From positions 1-62,928 of the forward strand of contig JACPNX010000009.1 in assembly GCA_016185275.1 (NCBI GenBank): a stretch of 62,928 nucleotides of DNA, read 5' to 3'. A model generated the notes under the pieces. That model was not told the DNA's origin, did no database searches, and saw only the letters and a list, made by a program, of their open reading frames with translations. Position numbers and translations under genes: made by a program. Shown in pieces: positions 17,789 to 25,491 of this stretch. This DNA is from Actinomycetota bacterium. GTDB lineage: Bacteria > Actinomycetota > Acidimicrobiia > Acidimicrobiales > Iamiaceae. Numbering within the stretch: position 1 is the first letter of the stretch; every line of letters starts with the position of its first letter.

Positions 17789-18603
17789 CCAGCCGGGCCT
17801 TGCTCGCATCGCCGCTTGGGTTCCTGATCGGCGTATCGCTGGGTGCCTTGGGCGGCGGCGGTTCGATCCTGGCTGTTCCCGTGCTCGTCTTCGTCGCCGG
17901 CCAGACACCCATTCAAGCGACCACGACGTCATTGCTGGTCGTGGGCGTCGCCGCGGTCGTCGGTGCGGTCGGCCACTGGCGTCACGGCCGCGTGCGGGTC
18001 GGTCCCGGCCTGCTGTTCGGGCTGCTCGGCATTGCCGGCTCACTCGCCGGTTCCGCGCTGAACCGTCGGCTCGACGGCGACATCCTCCTCCTCGCCTTCG
18101 CCGGCCTCATCCTCGTCGCAGCCTGGCGCATCATCGTCGGCTGTCCGAGCTGCACCCGTGTCGGCGAGATGCAAGCGCTACGAGACACACCGGTTGCTGG
18201 GAACGGGGTCGCCGTCCGAGTCCGTCCTGACACCCTGAGGCTTCTCAAGCTTGTGGCCGCCGGGACCTTCGTCGGGTTCCTCACCGGCCTGTTCGGCGTC
18301 GGCGGCGGCTTCGTGATCGTCCCCGCCCTCGCCCTCGTCTTGCGCTACCCGATGCCGCAGGCGATCGGTACATCACTCGTCGTCATCGCCGTGAACACCG
18401 CCATGGCGTTCGCGGCCCGCCTCGGTGGCTCCATCGACTGGGGCACCACCATCGTGTTCACAATCGCCGCAACCGCAGGCGTCGGCGCCGGCACCCGCAT
18501 CGCCGATCACATCAGGCCCCAGACGATGCAGCGCGCCTTTGCCGCGCTGCTCGTCGTCGTTGCCCTCTACACCGGCGGCCGAGCGGCCGCCGGCATCTGG
18601 TAA
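17785..18603 (+). CDS. tauE: TauE/SafE family sulfite/sulfonate exporter
   Basis: Protein of 272 residues with two sets of membrane helices. Glycine-rich signatures FLIGVSLGALGGGGSILAVP and FVGFLTGLFGVGGGFVIVPA begin each half, as in the TauE/SafE family (PF01925). A central loop contains GCPSCTRVG, an unusual CxxC that could bind a thiol or metal. It is translationally coupled to cstB through an ATGA overlap. The likely role is export of the sulfite or thiosulfate made by CstB. Confidence 0.9.
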   Translation: MTSRALLASPLGFLIGVSLGALGGGGSILAVPVLVFVAGQTPIQATTTSLLVVGVAAVVGAVGHWRHGRVRVGPGLLFGLLGIAGSLAGSALNRRLDGDILLLAFAGLILVAAWRIIVGCPSCTRVGEMQALRDTPVAGNGVAVRVRPDTLRLLKLVAAGTFVGFLTGLFGVGGGFVIVPALALVLRYPMPQAIGTSLVVIAVNTAMAFAARLGGSIDWGTTIVFTIAATAGVGAGTRIADHIRPQTMQRAFAALLVVVALYTGGRAAAGIW

Positions 18604-18625
18604 CCAACCCAAGGAGAAGAAAGTC

Positions 18626-19018
18626 ATGGGCTTCACCCGACGCATCGACATCGACCTCGACTACGACACCGCCGTCACCGCCACCAAGGCCGCGCTCCAG
18701 GAGCAGGGCTTCGGAGTGCTCACCGAGATCGACGTCCGCCAGACGCTCAAGGACAAGCTCGATGTCGACACCGACCCGCAGCTGATCATCGGAGCCTGCA
18801 ACCCGCAGCTCGCCCACCGAGCGCTCGAGATCGACCCTCGGGTCGCAACTCTCCTTCCCTGCAACGTCGTCGTCCGGGTCGAAGACGGCCGCACCGTCGT
18901 CGAGGCGCTCGACCCCAAGATCATGGCCGACATGTCCGGCTCACCCGACCTGGGAGGAGTCGCCGACGACGCAGCCCGACGCATCGACGCCGCACTCGAC
19001 GCCGTCCGAAGGGCGTGA
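18626..19018 (+). CDS. DUF302 family protein
   Basis: A 130-residue soluble protein of the DUF302 family: alternating beta/alpha pattern with DYDTAVTATKAALQEQGFGV, IIGACNPQLAHRALEIDP and LLPCNVVVRVEDG. AAGGAG precedes the ATG by 9 nt. It is the last gene of the cst-like operon. DUF302 proteins often accompany sulfur-oxidation, rhodanese and thioredoxin genes. Two Cys residues (GACNP and LPCNV) are conserved in the family and may handle sulfane sulfur, which is inference. Confidence 0.88.
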   Translation: MGFTRRIDIDLDYDTAVTATKAALQEQGFGVLTEIDVRQTLKDKLDVDTDPQLIIGACNPQLAHRALEIDPRVATLLPCNVVVRVEDGRTVVEALDPKIMADMSGSPDLGGVADDAARRIDAALDAVRRA

Positions 19019-19038
19019 GGGGCGCGCACGCGAGGCTC

Positions 19039-19044
19039 TACCGT
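19039..19044 (+). promoter_or_regulatory. -10 box TACCGT for a leaderless small gene
   Basis: TACCGT lies 8 nt before GTG 19053, the same spacing as other leaderless starts in the window. Confidence 0.5.
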
Positions 19045-19052
19045 CATGAGTT

Positions 19053-19259
19053 GTGTCCGGCGTTCCGTTCGCCCAGCTCCCCGACTCAATCACGCTCACG
19101 CGCGACGAGATCAGTGTGGTCCTGTTCAGTCGCGACCTCTCGGAGAGCGCAGAGCTCGGAGAACCCGAACGGGCCTCCGTCCGCCGAGCGATCCGGCTGA
19201 TCACCGCGAAGCTGTGGCCGGAACTCGGCGACCTTCTTGGCGACGAAGGACAGGAGTAG
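19053..19259 (+). CDS. Small hypothetical protein (68 aa) of the island
   Basis: A short acidic protein with alternating helical pattern (LTRDEISVVLFSRDLSESAE, then RASVRRAIRLITAKLWPELGDLL). No family recognised. The leaderless GTG start with a TACCGT box supports it as a genuine gene. It overlaps the next, excisionase-like gene by 23 nt, so the two are probably co-translated and may form a control module at the island's right end. Confidence 0.5.
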   Translation: MSGVPFAQLPDSITLTRDEISVVLFSRDLSESAELGEPERASVRRAIRLITAKLWPELGDLLGDEGQE

Positions 19260-19602
19260 CGTTGAGGTCAATGCCCGACGCGACCGACGCCCGCCTTCGA
19301 AGCCCGAGGTCGTTCGACGCCTGGGAATCGACGGTCCCGATGTCTACCGGCTGATCTTCGCCGGTGAGCTCGATGGCCAGCTCGACGCGGATGGGATCGT
19401 GCACGTGAGCGAAGCGTCCGTCGAGGCCTACCTCGACGCCCATGGCGCTGGAAGCGTGTCAAACAACTTGTCAAACGAACCACGACGGACGGGCCCGGAT
19501 GACGCCGGACGAACGGAGCCCGAAACCACGGCTGACCTGCACCAACACGGACGTAGGCGGACCCACCCGGACGGACGAACCCCGGACTCGTCGGGCTCAT
19601 AA
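19237..19602 (+). CDS. Excisionase-like helix-turn-helix protein ending inside att
   Basis: A winged-helix/MerR-excisionase type DNA-binding segment: PSKPEVVRRLGI, DVYRLIFAGELDG, GIVHVSEASVEAYLDAHG. This is the layout of small Xis or HTH_17 proteins. TTG 19237 is the only upstream start seen, with no strong Shine-Dalgarno, so the start is uncertain. The frame continues through a low-complexity tail and its TAA stop (19600-19602) lies within the attachment-site repeat. The C-terminus would therefore change on excision. No integrase is found beside it. Confidence 0.5.
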   Translation: MATKDRSSVEVNARRDRRPPSKPEVVRRLGIDGPDVYRLIFAGELDGQLDADGIVHVSEASVEAYLDAHGAGSVSNNLSNEPRRTGPDDAGRTEPETTADLHQHGRRRTHPDGRTPDSSGS

Positions 19603-19640
19603 CCCGAAGGTCGTGGGTTCAAATCCCACCCCCGCCACCA
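19587..19640 (+). repeat. Displaced 3' fragment of tRNA-fMet (attachment site copy 2)
   Basis: This 54-nt stretch equals tRNA-fMet nt 24-77. The anticodon arm is identical to 11534-11560, then the T-stem differs by compensated changes (GTGGG/CCCAC instead of GCAGG/CCTGC), then the 3' acceptor and CCA match again. There is no 5' half, so it is not a functional tRNA. It marks the right boundary of the integrated island. Confidence 0.88.
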
Positions 19641-19652
19641 ACGGTTCAGCTC

Positions 19653-19685
19653 AGAGGCCCTTTCCGGAGAGCGGAGAGGGCCTCT
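19653..19685 (+). terminator. Hairpin after the displaced tRNA fragment
   Basis: AGAGGCCCT and AGGGCCTCT form a perfect 9-bp stem with a 15-nt loop. It may have been the original terminator of tRNA-fMet before island insertion. The stretch 19686-19823 holds no gene. Confidence 0.55.
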
Positions 19686-19823
19686 TCTGGTTCCAGGGCG
19701 CCGTCCTGTCAACGGATGTCAACGCATCGCTGAGCGTTGTCCTTGGTTCTACGGGTATGACGGTCGGTCTTCGGGTTCGCGACCCGCAGCCCCAGCGGGC
19801 AAGCGCTCAAACTTGCGCATTGC

Positions 19824-20654
19824 TCAGGCGCGTGCGTGGATGAGGTTGATGGCGCAGCCGAGCTCGACGCCGTCGGCACTTCGGTGTTCGGCGAGGGTGG
19901 CCTCGACCTGCTCGAGCGCGACAGTTCGCAGAGCGGGGTCGATGGTGTCGAGGACGGCGCGGGCGATGCCGGTGTCGGCGAGGTAGCTGAGGGCCTCGGC
20001 GGGTGTCGCTCCGAGTCGGAGCTGGAGGTTGGCGGGGGCGACTTCGATGTCGGACCAACCGGCGCTGATGAGGACGGCGCGCACGCGGTCGGCATCAGCC
20101 TGGGCGAACATCCCGGGCCCGGCGGTGGTGGCGGCTTCTGGTAGCTGTCCGTGCTGAAGGAGCACGGCGCCGGGGACGAGCAGCCAGTCGTTGGCATCGA
20201 GGGCCTGCCATGTGGCGAGGCACAGCCGTCCGCCTGGTCGCATGGCCGTCGCGATGTTGGTGAACGCGGCCACGGGGTCGTCGAAGAACATGGTTCCGAA
20301 CCGTCCGATGGCCACGTCGAACCGTTCGCCATCGAAGGCGTGCGTCTGGGCATCGGCTCGGACGAAGGTGGCGGCGCGGGTGCCGGTCCGTTGGCGGGCG
20401 AGCTCGAGCATCGGACCCGACAGGTCGAGGCCGAGGACGTTGGCCGGTGCGACGAGCTCAGCGGCGGCGAGCGTGGTTGCCCCACAGCCGCAGCCGAGAT
20501 CGAGCACGGTCTCGCCGGGCTGGAGGCCGGCGGCCGCAAGGAGCGCGTCGGCAACTGGGGCGAGCACGGCGTCGCGCCGGTCGGCGTCGGCGGCCCAACG
20601 GTGCCCGCTCTCGCCGTTCCAGGCGTCCTGCTGGGCCTGGTTGACGCCGGTCAT
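19824..20654 (-). CDS. Class I SAM-dependent methyltransferase
   Basis: A 276-residue protein with a standard Rossmann methyltransferase core. Motif I is VLDLGCGCGATTL (about residues 50-62), the acidic motif II is NVLGLDLSGPM, and the post-core region has RFDVAIGRFGTMFFDDP and MRPGGRLCLATW. The family resembles ubiquinone/menaquinone-type or arsenite-type methyltransferases, but substrate cannot be assigned. It overlaps the upstream MerR regulator by 4 bp (ATGA), so the pair is one transcription unit. Confidence 0.85.
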   Translation of the reverse strand: MTGVNQAQQDAWNGESGHRWAADADRRDAVLAPVADALLAAAGLQPGETVLDLGCGCGATTLAAAELVAPANVLGLDLSGPMLELARQRTGTRAATFVRADAQTHAFDGERFDVAIGRFGTMFFDDPVAAFTNIATAMRPGGRLCLATWQALDANDWLLVPGAVLLQHGQLPEAATTAGPGMFAQADADRVRAVLISAGWSDIEVAPANLQLRLGATPAEALSYLADTGIARAVLDTIDPALRTVALEQVEATLAEHRSADGVELGCAINLIHARA

Positions 20655-21373
20655 CGGGCGTGCCGGGCGCGTCGACCGGGGGCGTCGGACTCCAGGCGCC
20701 GCCCGAGCGTGTAGATGGCGAGACGGCCGGTCCCGTGGGCGAGGAGCCCTCGTCCACGGGTGGCGAGGGCTTCGAGCTGCTGGCGGTCGGCACCGGCGGG
20801 TGGCCGGGAGAGCAGCTTGTGGGCGGCGCCGGCCACGAGCTCGGCGGCGTCGTGCACCGCCGTCAACAGCGACAGCACCGCCGTCGGCGTGTAGCCGGTG
20901 GCGAGGGCGTCGACGGTGAGTTGCAGGAGCGAGGGGCTGGGGACGCAGTAGCGGTCGGGTCCGCAGTGGTCGATGACGCCAAAGGCTAGGAGGTCGTCGA
21001 GTCGGTCGGGGACGAGCTGGGGGAGGAGGCGGGTGAGCTGGTCGAGGGTGGCGGGGGAGCCGGGTTCGTCGAGGTGCACGAGTTCGTCGGGCGAGAGGCC
21101 GAGGATGTCGGTGAGCTCGTCGCCGTCGGTCCAGCTGGTCAGGAGGTCGCGGATGCCGGCGAGGGAGTAGCCGCGCTCCTGCAGCCGCCCGATCAGCTGC
21201 AACCGCTGCAGGTGGGCGACCCGGTAGATGCCGACGCGGCCGCGGCGCTCGGGTGAGGGGAGCAGTCCCATGGTCTGGTACTCGCGGATGGTGCGGGTGG
21301 GGAGGCCGGCGCGGTGGGCGAGCTCGTCGACGGATAACTCGTCCATATCGGGGGTGGGGTTGGGGGCGACCAC
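20651..21373 (-). CDS. MerR-family transcriptional regulator
   Basis: A 240-residue protein with an N-terminal MerR winged helix (LSVDELAHRAGLPTRTIREY, GIYRVAHLQRLQLIGRLQERGYSL) and a long C-terminal effector region of unknown ligand. GTG 21373 is taken as the leaderless start because TACTGT lies 6 nt upstream and TTTACC sits 17 bp further; ATG 21346 is the alternative. It is divergent from a phosphotransferase gene across a short operator-like region and is translationally coupled to the methyltransferase behind it. Confidence 0.85.
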   Translation of the reverse strand: MVAPNPTPDMDELSVDELAHRAGLPTRTIREYQTMGLLPSPERRGRVGIYRVAHLQRLQLIGRLQERGYSLAGIRDLLTSWTDGDELTDILGLSPDELVHLDEPGSPATLDQLTRLLPQLVPDRLDDLLAFGVIDHCGPDRYCVPSPSLLQLTVDALATGYTPTAVLSLLTAVHDAAELVAGAAHKLLSRPPAGADRQQLEALATRGRGLLAHGTGRLAIYTLGRRLESDAPGRRARHAR

Positions 21374-21379
21374 ATCTGG

Positions 21380-21414
21380 ACAGTACCGCAATGAACCGTT
21401 ACGGTAAACACCGT
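21380..21414. promoter_or_regulatory. Divergent promoters with alternating operator half-sites
   Basis: Reverse strand: TACTGT (21385-21380) for the MerR gene. Forward strand: TACGGT (21400-21405), 7 nt before GTG 21413. Between and across them lie three alternating half-sites: ACCGT (21395), ACGGT (21401) and ACCGT (21410). The first two make a perfect 5-bp-arm palindrome around one base. MerR binding here could control both directions. Confidence 0.65.
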
Positions 21415-22456
21415 GACGATGACGGATCGCATGTCCACCCTGTCGACGGGCCTCCTCAGCGTGCTGCGCCGGGTCACCGGCGACGCGCAGCTGGCCTTCG
21501 ACGGTGCCCCGGTTGCCCTGACCGGTGGGTTCTGGGCCGAGCTGGTGACCTTCCGCCTGGCCGACCCCCCGATGGGGTGGGCCGGGCCGCTCGTGGCACG
21601 GGTCATGCCCGACGCCGCGACCGCCGCCAAGGAGACCGTCTTCCAGGCCGAGGTCGCCAACCAGAACTTCGCCACGCCTCCGGTGTTGGCAGCCGGTGGT
21701 CCCGCCGAGGGCGTCGACGGCCGGGCCTTCATGGTCATGACTCTCGCGGAGGGCCAGCCGCTGCTCGCCGGCCTCGACGGCATCCGAGCGCTGGCGGAGC
21801 TTCCGTCGCTCGCCCGACGACTCCCGGTCACGCTCGCCACGGTTCTCGCCGAGCTGCACCGCCTCGATCCGGCACCGATCGAGAACGGACTTGATGCGGC
21901 CGGGGTAGCGCGCCCGGGCTTGGACACGATGCTCGAGTCGCTTCGCGCCACCGCCGACGCGCTTGGCCGCGAAGATCTCGCGGCTGCCGCGGTGTGGCTG
22001 CAGGCTCACCGGCCGACTTCCGAGGCGGTCGTGGTGTGCCATGGCGACATGCACCCGTTCAACCTGCTCGTCGACGATCGGGGCGCGACGACGGTGTTGG
22101 ACTGGTCCGCCGCCATGTTGGCGCCCGGCACGTACGACCTCGGTTTCACCTCGCTGGTGGTGGGCGCCCCGCCCCTGGTTGTGCCCCGCGCCCTGCGTCC
22201 CGTCATCGCTGCCGCGGGCCGGGCCCTGTCTCGCCGCTTCATTCGCGCCTACGAACGAGCGGCCGGCCGCCCCGTCGATCGAGCGTCGCTGGCGTGGCAC
22301 CAGGGCGTGGTGTGTGTGCGGGCCCTCGTCGAGGTGGCCGGGTGGGTGGCCGCCGACACCATCGAGGGCCGCGACGGGCATCCGTGGGTGATCGCCGGTG
22401 CGGCGTTCGCGGCGCGACTCCACGGCCTGACCCGCGTCGAGGTCACGCCTCGCTGA
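21413..22456 (+). CDS. Aminoglycoside/choline-type phosphotransferase family protein
   Basis: A 347-residue protein of the APH/ChoK kinase fold. The catalytic loop VVCHGDMHPFNLLVDD and metal-binding TTVLDWSAAM are intact, as is an N-lobe region with LVARVMPDAATAAKETVFQAEV. These proteins transfer phosphate to small hydroxylated substrates; the real substrate is unknown. Leaderless GTG start with TACGGT 7 nt upstream. It is divergent from the MerR gene and probably under its control. Its 3' end overlaps that of a truncated MFS gene by 14 bp. Confidence 0.85.
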   Translation: MTMTDRMSTLSTGLLSVLRRVTGDAQLAFDGAPVALTGGFWAELVTFRLADPPMGWAGPLVARVMPDAATAAKETVFQAEVANQNFATPPVLAAGGPAEGVDGRAFMVMTLAEGQPLLAGLDGIRALAELPSLARRLPVTLATVLAELHRLDPAPIENGLDAAGVARPGLDTMLESLRATADALGREDLAAAAVWLQAHRPTSEAVVVCHGDMHPFNLLVDDRGATTVLDWSAAMLAPGTYDLGFTSLVVGAPPLVVPRALRPVIAAAGRALSRRFIRAYERAAGRPVDRASLAWHQGVVCVRALVEVAGWVAADTIEGRDGHPWVIAGAAFAARLHGLTRVEVTPR

Positions 22457-22830
22457 GCGTCGAGCCCACGGGGTGGGTCTCGTACATGCGAACGAGCACC
22501 ACGATCCCGGACAAGGCGGTGAGGCCGGCAACCGCCCAGATCGCGGCGGTGATCGAGAACGAGTCAGCGAGGACGCCGGCCAGCAGCTCGCCGACGGCGA
22601 AGCCGCCGTCGCGCCAGAGCCGGTAGACGCCGACGGAGCGGGCTCGCCAGGAGGGGTGGGCGACGTCGCCGATCGCGGCGATGAGGGTCGGGTACACCAT
22701 CGCCGTTCCGGCGCCGAGTTCGATGGCTCCGAGGGCCCAGGGGGTGAAGCCGGTGGTGGCGGCGATCCAGCCGATGGCTGCCGCCTGGGTGAGCATCCGG
22801 CCGACGATCAGCGGCTTGCGCCCGACGCGA
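22443..22830 (-). pseudogene. C-terminal remnant of an MFS transporter
   Basis: The frame encodes only the second-half MFS part: the loop motif HRVGRKPLIVGRM followed by four hydrophobic segments ending in ALSGIVVLVRMYE. Full MFS proteins have about 400 residues and 12 helices. The N-terminal two thirds are missing, because at about 22830 the sequence switches to a DinB-type fragment on the other strand. Confidence 0.75.
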
Positions 22831-23032
22831 TGCGGCGGCGACCGACGAATTGGTCCGGTCGCTGCCCGACCTCGACGTCTCCCAACCGCTGCCCGCAGCG
22901 CCCTGGTTCGAGCCGGGCGCGACACGCTCGGCCCGTCGTGTGCTGCTGCACCTCATCGCCGAGACGTCGCAGCACGCCGGCCACGCCGACATCCTCCGCG
23001 AGGCGCTGGACGGGGCGAAGACGATGGGCTGA
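22829..23032 (+). pseudogene. C-terminal remnant of a DinB/DUF664-type protein
   Basis: About 65 codons of frame encode LVRSLPDLDVSQPLP and VLLHLIAETSQHAGHADILR. This matches the end of mycothiol-dependent DinB/DUF664 proteins, where the His residues of the metal site lie (TSQHAGHADILRE). The first ~100 residues are absent. It abuts the MFS remnant head to head. The following 260 nt to 23294 show nothing recognisable. Confidence 0.7.
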
Positions 23033-23294
23033 CGCTGCCAGCGGTCGGCGACGGTTGCGGCTTGCCGCGAACCGGAACGGACGGAGTGGGCGAAGGGGAT
23101 CCTCTCGGGCCTCGCGGTGTTCGACATCGGGGACCCGTTGTCGCCGCGCGAGATTGCGGTCGGAGATCCGGTAGCCCGACGGGAACAGCGGTCTGGCTCC
23201 AGCGTCGCCGTCGGTGGGACGCCTGATGGTCGCCCTCCGCCTGCTCCTGCGGCGGCTCCCGGGCCGGCATCCGCCGCCGAGCGCCGACTGGCCT

Positions 23295-25364
23295 TCAGTC
23301 GACGAGCGCGTGGATTGCGAGCCGGCTCAAGAACGCGTCGAGGTCAGGTCGCTCCTCGAGACGCACCTCGCCCGCCCGTAGGAGCGGGCGGATCGTGTCG
23401 GTGACGAGCACCTCGGACGTGGCCGAGGCTCGGACCGCGAGCCGGTGGGCGAGCTCGACCGCCTCGCCCCGGAACCCGATGTCCGAGCGCACGCACTCGC
23501 CGACGTGCAGGGCCACTCCGACGGGCGGCACCGACACGGCCGTCGTCGCCAGCTCCTGCCGCAACGCACGCACGGCGCGCACCGCCTGGCCGGGCGCGTC
23601 GAAGACGGCCGTGTGCGCGGGACGCTCCTGCACGCGACCACCGGCTCGAGCCAACGCCGACTCGACCATCGCCCGCACGCTGTCAGAGGCGGTGTACACG
23701 GCCACGATGGTGACCAGCTGCGCGTCCATGCTCCGCTCCGTCGACTCGGGCACGGCGCGCTCGAGGAACGTAGCGATCTCGGCCGCGACGTCCGGGAGCA
23801 CGTCCGACACGCAGATCAGGTCCACGTCCGAGTCGAGTCCGACGAACTCGGCACCGGCGATCCGTTCGGCGAGAAAGCGTCCCCACGACACGGGGGCGAT
23901 CACGTCGCGCTCGGGGTGCAGGACCAGCGTCGGCACGTCGATCGTCGGCAGGAGGTCGATCACGTCGTCCTCGACGGCGTTCCAGAACGAGCGGATCGCC
24001 GCCTTGGGTGACGCCGAAAGTAGCTGGTAACGCGCCCAGTACTCTCGGACGTGGGGCTGGCCGGCGAGGCTCGGGGCGTAGGCGCTGATGGCGACGCCGG
24101 TGCCCCACCGTCGTTCGAGGTTGTCGGCGAACGCCTCCAACGTCGGACGGTCGTGGCCGACGCCGTACCCGGGGCCGTTGAGCGTGCGGGCGCCGCCGCC
24201 GAAGACGACCAGGGCCCGCACCCGCTCGGGGTGGAGCGAGGCGAGGCGAATGGCCGTCGGCGTCCCGGCGGAGATGCCCAGCACGACCACCTCCCGTCCC
24301 TCGACCGCATCGAGCACCGCCACCGCGTCGTCGACCCAGTCCAGCGGGGTGATGGCGTCGGGCCGGTCCGACAACCCCATGCCGCGCTTGTCGAACGCGA
24401 TGAGCCGGCCGAGCGACGCGAGCCGGCGGACCAACCCGTCCGTAGGTGCGTTCCACCAGATGTCGAGGTGGGTGACGAACCCGGGGACGGCGAGGATGTC
24501 CACCGGACCGTCGCCTGCGATCTGGTAGGCGATGCTGGCGCCGCCGCTCGACGTGACGTACCGGACCGGTGACCGGAGGATCGCGCCGGGTGTCCCGGCC
24601 GCGGCCGGCGGGTCGTCGTGGGTCGGCGTCGCCAGGGACGGCGCCTGCTCGAGGATTGCCGCCTCGATGCGGCGCAGCTCGCCCCCGGGCTCGATGCCGA
24701 GCTCCTCGACGAGTTGCGACCGCGCCCGCCGGAAGGTCGCCAAGGCATCGGCCTGCCGTCCGCAGCGGTAGAGCGCGACCATCAGGTTGCCCCACAGCCG
24801 CTCGCGATACGGGTGGTCGCGTACCAGCGCCTCGAGCTCGCCGACGAGGCCGGCGTGGGCGCCGGCGGCCAGGTCGGCGTCGATCCGTGACTCGAGCGCG
24901 GAGAGGCGCTCCTCTTGGAGCCGCACCCCCTCGGCGGCGAGCCCGGTGTGGCTGGCAACGTCGGCGAAGGCGTCACCGCGCCAGAGGGCCAGCGCACCGC
25001 GGAGGTGGCTCCTCGCACTGGCGACGTCGCCCACCCGAAGGGCGTCGTCACCGGCTCGGACGAGGAGCCGGAAGCGGTGGACGTCCACATCGTCTGGATC
25101 GACGGTGAGCAGGTATCCCGTCGAGTGCGTCGAGATCATTGCGGCGCCGATCACCTGGCGGACGTTGGAGATGTAGGTCTGCATCGTCTTGCGGGCCGAC
25201 CCAGGGGGGTCATCGCCCCACAGCGCGCGGATGAGCGCCTCGGTGGACACGACCTCCCCTGCTCGCAGCGCCAGGGCCGCGAGCAAAGAGCGTTCCTTGG
25301 CGGCGAGCGCGACGGTGGCCGCGACGCCTTCGACGCGCAGAGGTCCGAGGACGCCGATCCGCAC
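23295..25364 (-). CDS. SARP-type regulator fused to alpha/beta hydrolase and cyclase-like domain
   Basis: A 689-residue fusion. Residues ~1-90 form an OmpR-type winged helix (LALRAGEVVSTEALIRALWG) and ~95-245 a BTAD domain (VDVHRFRLLVRAGDDALRVG, RRARSQLVEELGIEPGGELR), i.e. SARP/AfsR layout. Residues ~265-520 form an alpha/beta hydrolase (VPGFVTHLDIWW, nucleophile elbow GISAGTPTA). The last ~150 resemble a degenerate class III cyclase homology domain (GVALHVGECVRSDIGFRGEAVELAHRLA) that lacks a clear catalytic set. Hydrolase-cyclase fusions are common in actinobacteria; a SARP front end is less usual. GTG 25364 is leaderless, with TACCGT 7 nt upstream. It probably senses a small ester or lactone (inference). 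Confidence 0.85.
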   Translation of the reverse strand: MRIGVLGPLRVEGVAATVALAAKERSLLAALALRAGEVVSTEALIRALWGDDPPGSARKTMQTYISNVRQVIGAAMISTHSTGYLLTVDPDDVDVHRFRLLVRAGDDALRVGDVASARSHLRGALALWRGDAFADVASHTGLAAEGVRLQEERLSALESRIDADLAAGAHAGLVGELEALVRDHPYRERLWGNLMVALYRCGRQADALATFRRARSQLVEELGIEPGGELRRIEAAILEQAPSLATPTHDDPPAAAGTPGAILRSPVRYVTSSGGASIAYQIAGDGPVDILAVPGFVTHLDIWWNAPTDGLVRRLASLGRLIAFDKRGMGLSDRPDAITPLDWVDDAVAVLDAVEGREVVVLGISAGTPTAIRLASLHPERVRALVVFGGGARTLNGPGYGVGHDRPTLEAFADNLERRWGTGVAISAYAPSLAGQPHVREYWARYQLLSASPKAAIRSFWNAVEDDVIDLLPTIDVPTLVLHPERDVIAPVSWGRFLAERIAGAEFVGLDSDVDLICVSDVLPDVAAEIATFLERAVPESTERSMDAQLVTIVAVYTASDSVRAMVESALARAGGRVQERPAHTAVFDAPGQAVRAVRALRQELATTAVSVPPVGVALHVGECVRSDIGFRGEAVELAHRLAVRASATSEVLVTDTIRPLLRAGEVRLEERPDLDAFLSRLAIHALVD

Positions 25365-25371
25365 GAACCGC

Positions 25372-25377
25372 ACGGTA
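25372..25377 (-). promoter_or_regulatory. -10 box TACCGT for the SARP-hydrolase gene
   Basis: Reverse-strand TACCGT lies 7 nt before GTG 25364 and decides the start over the upstream GTG at 25373, which overlaps the box. Confidence 0.5.
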
Positions 25378-25491
25378 CCGGTCGACCGGTCGGGACGGGC
25401 TGGAGCGGCGCTCGACCGGTCTCCGACCCGGTCGTGGTGTCCTCAGTCGCAGCGCACGTCACGGTGGCGGGCGCGACAAGGAGAGGTGCGC

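Noticed and set aside
11588..19586. Insertion sequence or transposon in the island
   Set aside because: No transposase gene or terminal inverted repeats are visible; the tRNA-derived direct repeats explain the boundaries better.
19587..19640. Second functional tRNA-fMet
   Set aside because: Lacks the acceptor 5' strand, D-arm and first 23 nt; it is only a displaced 3' piece.
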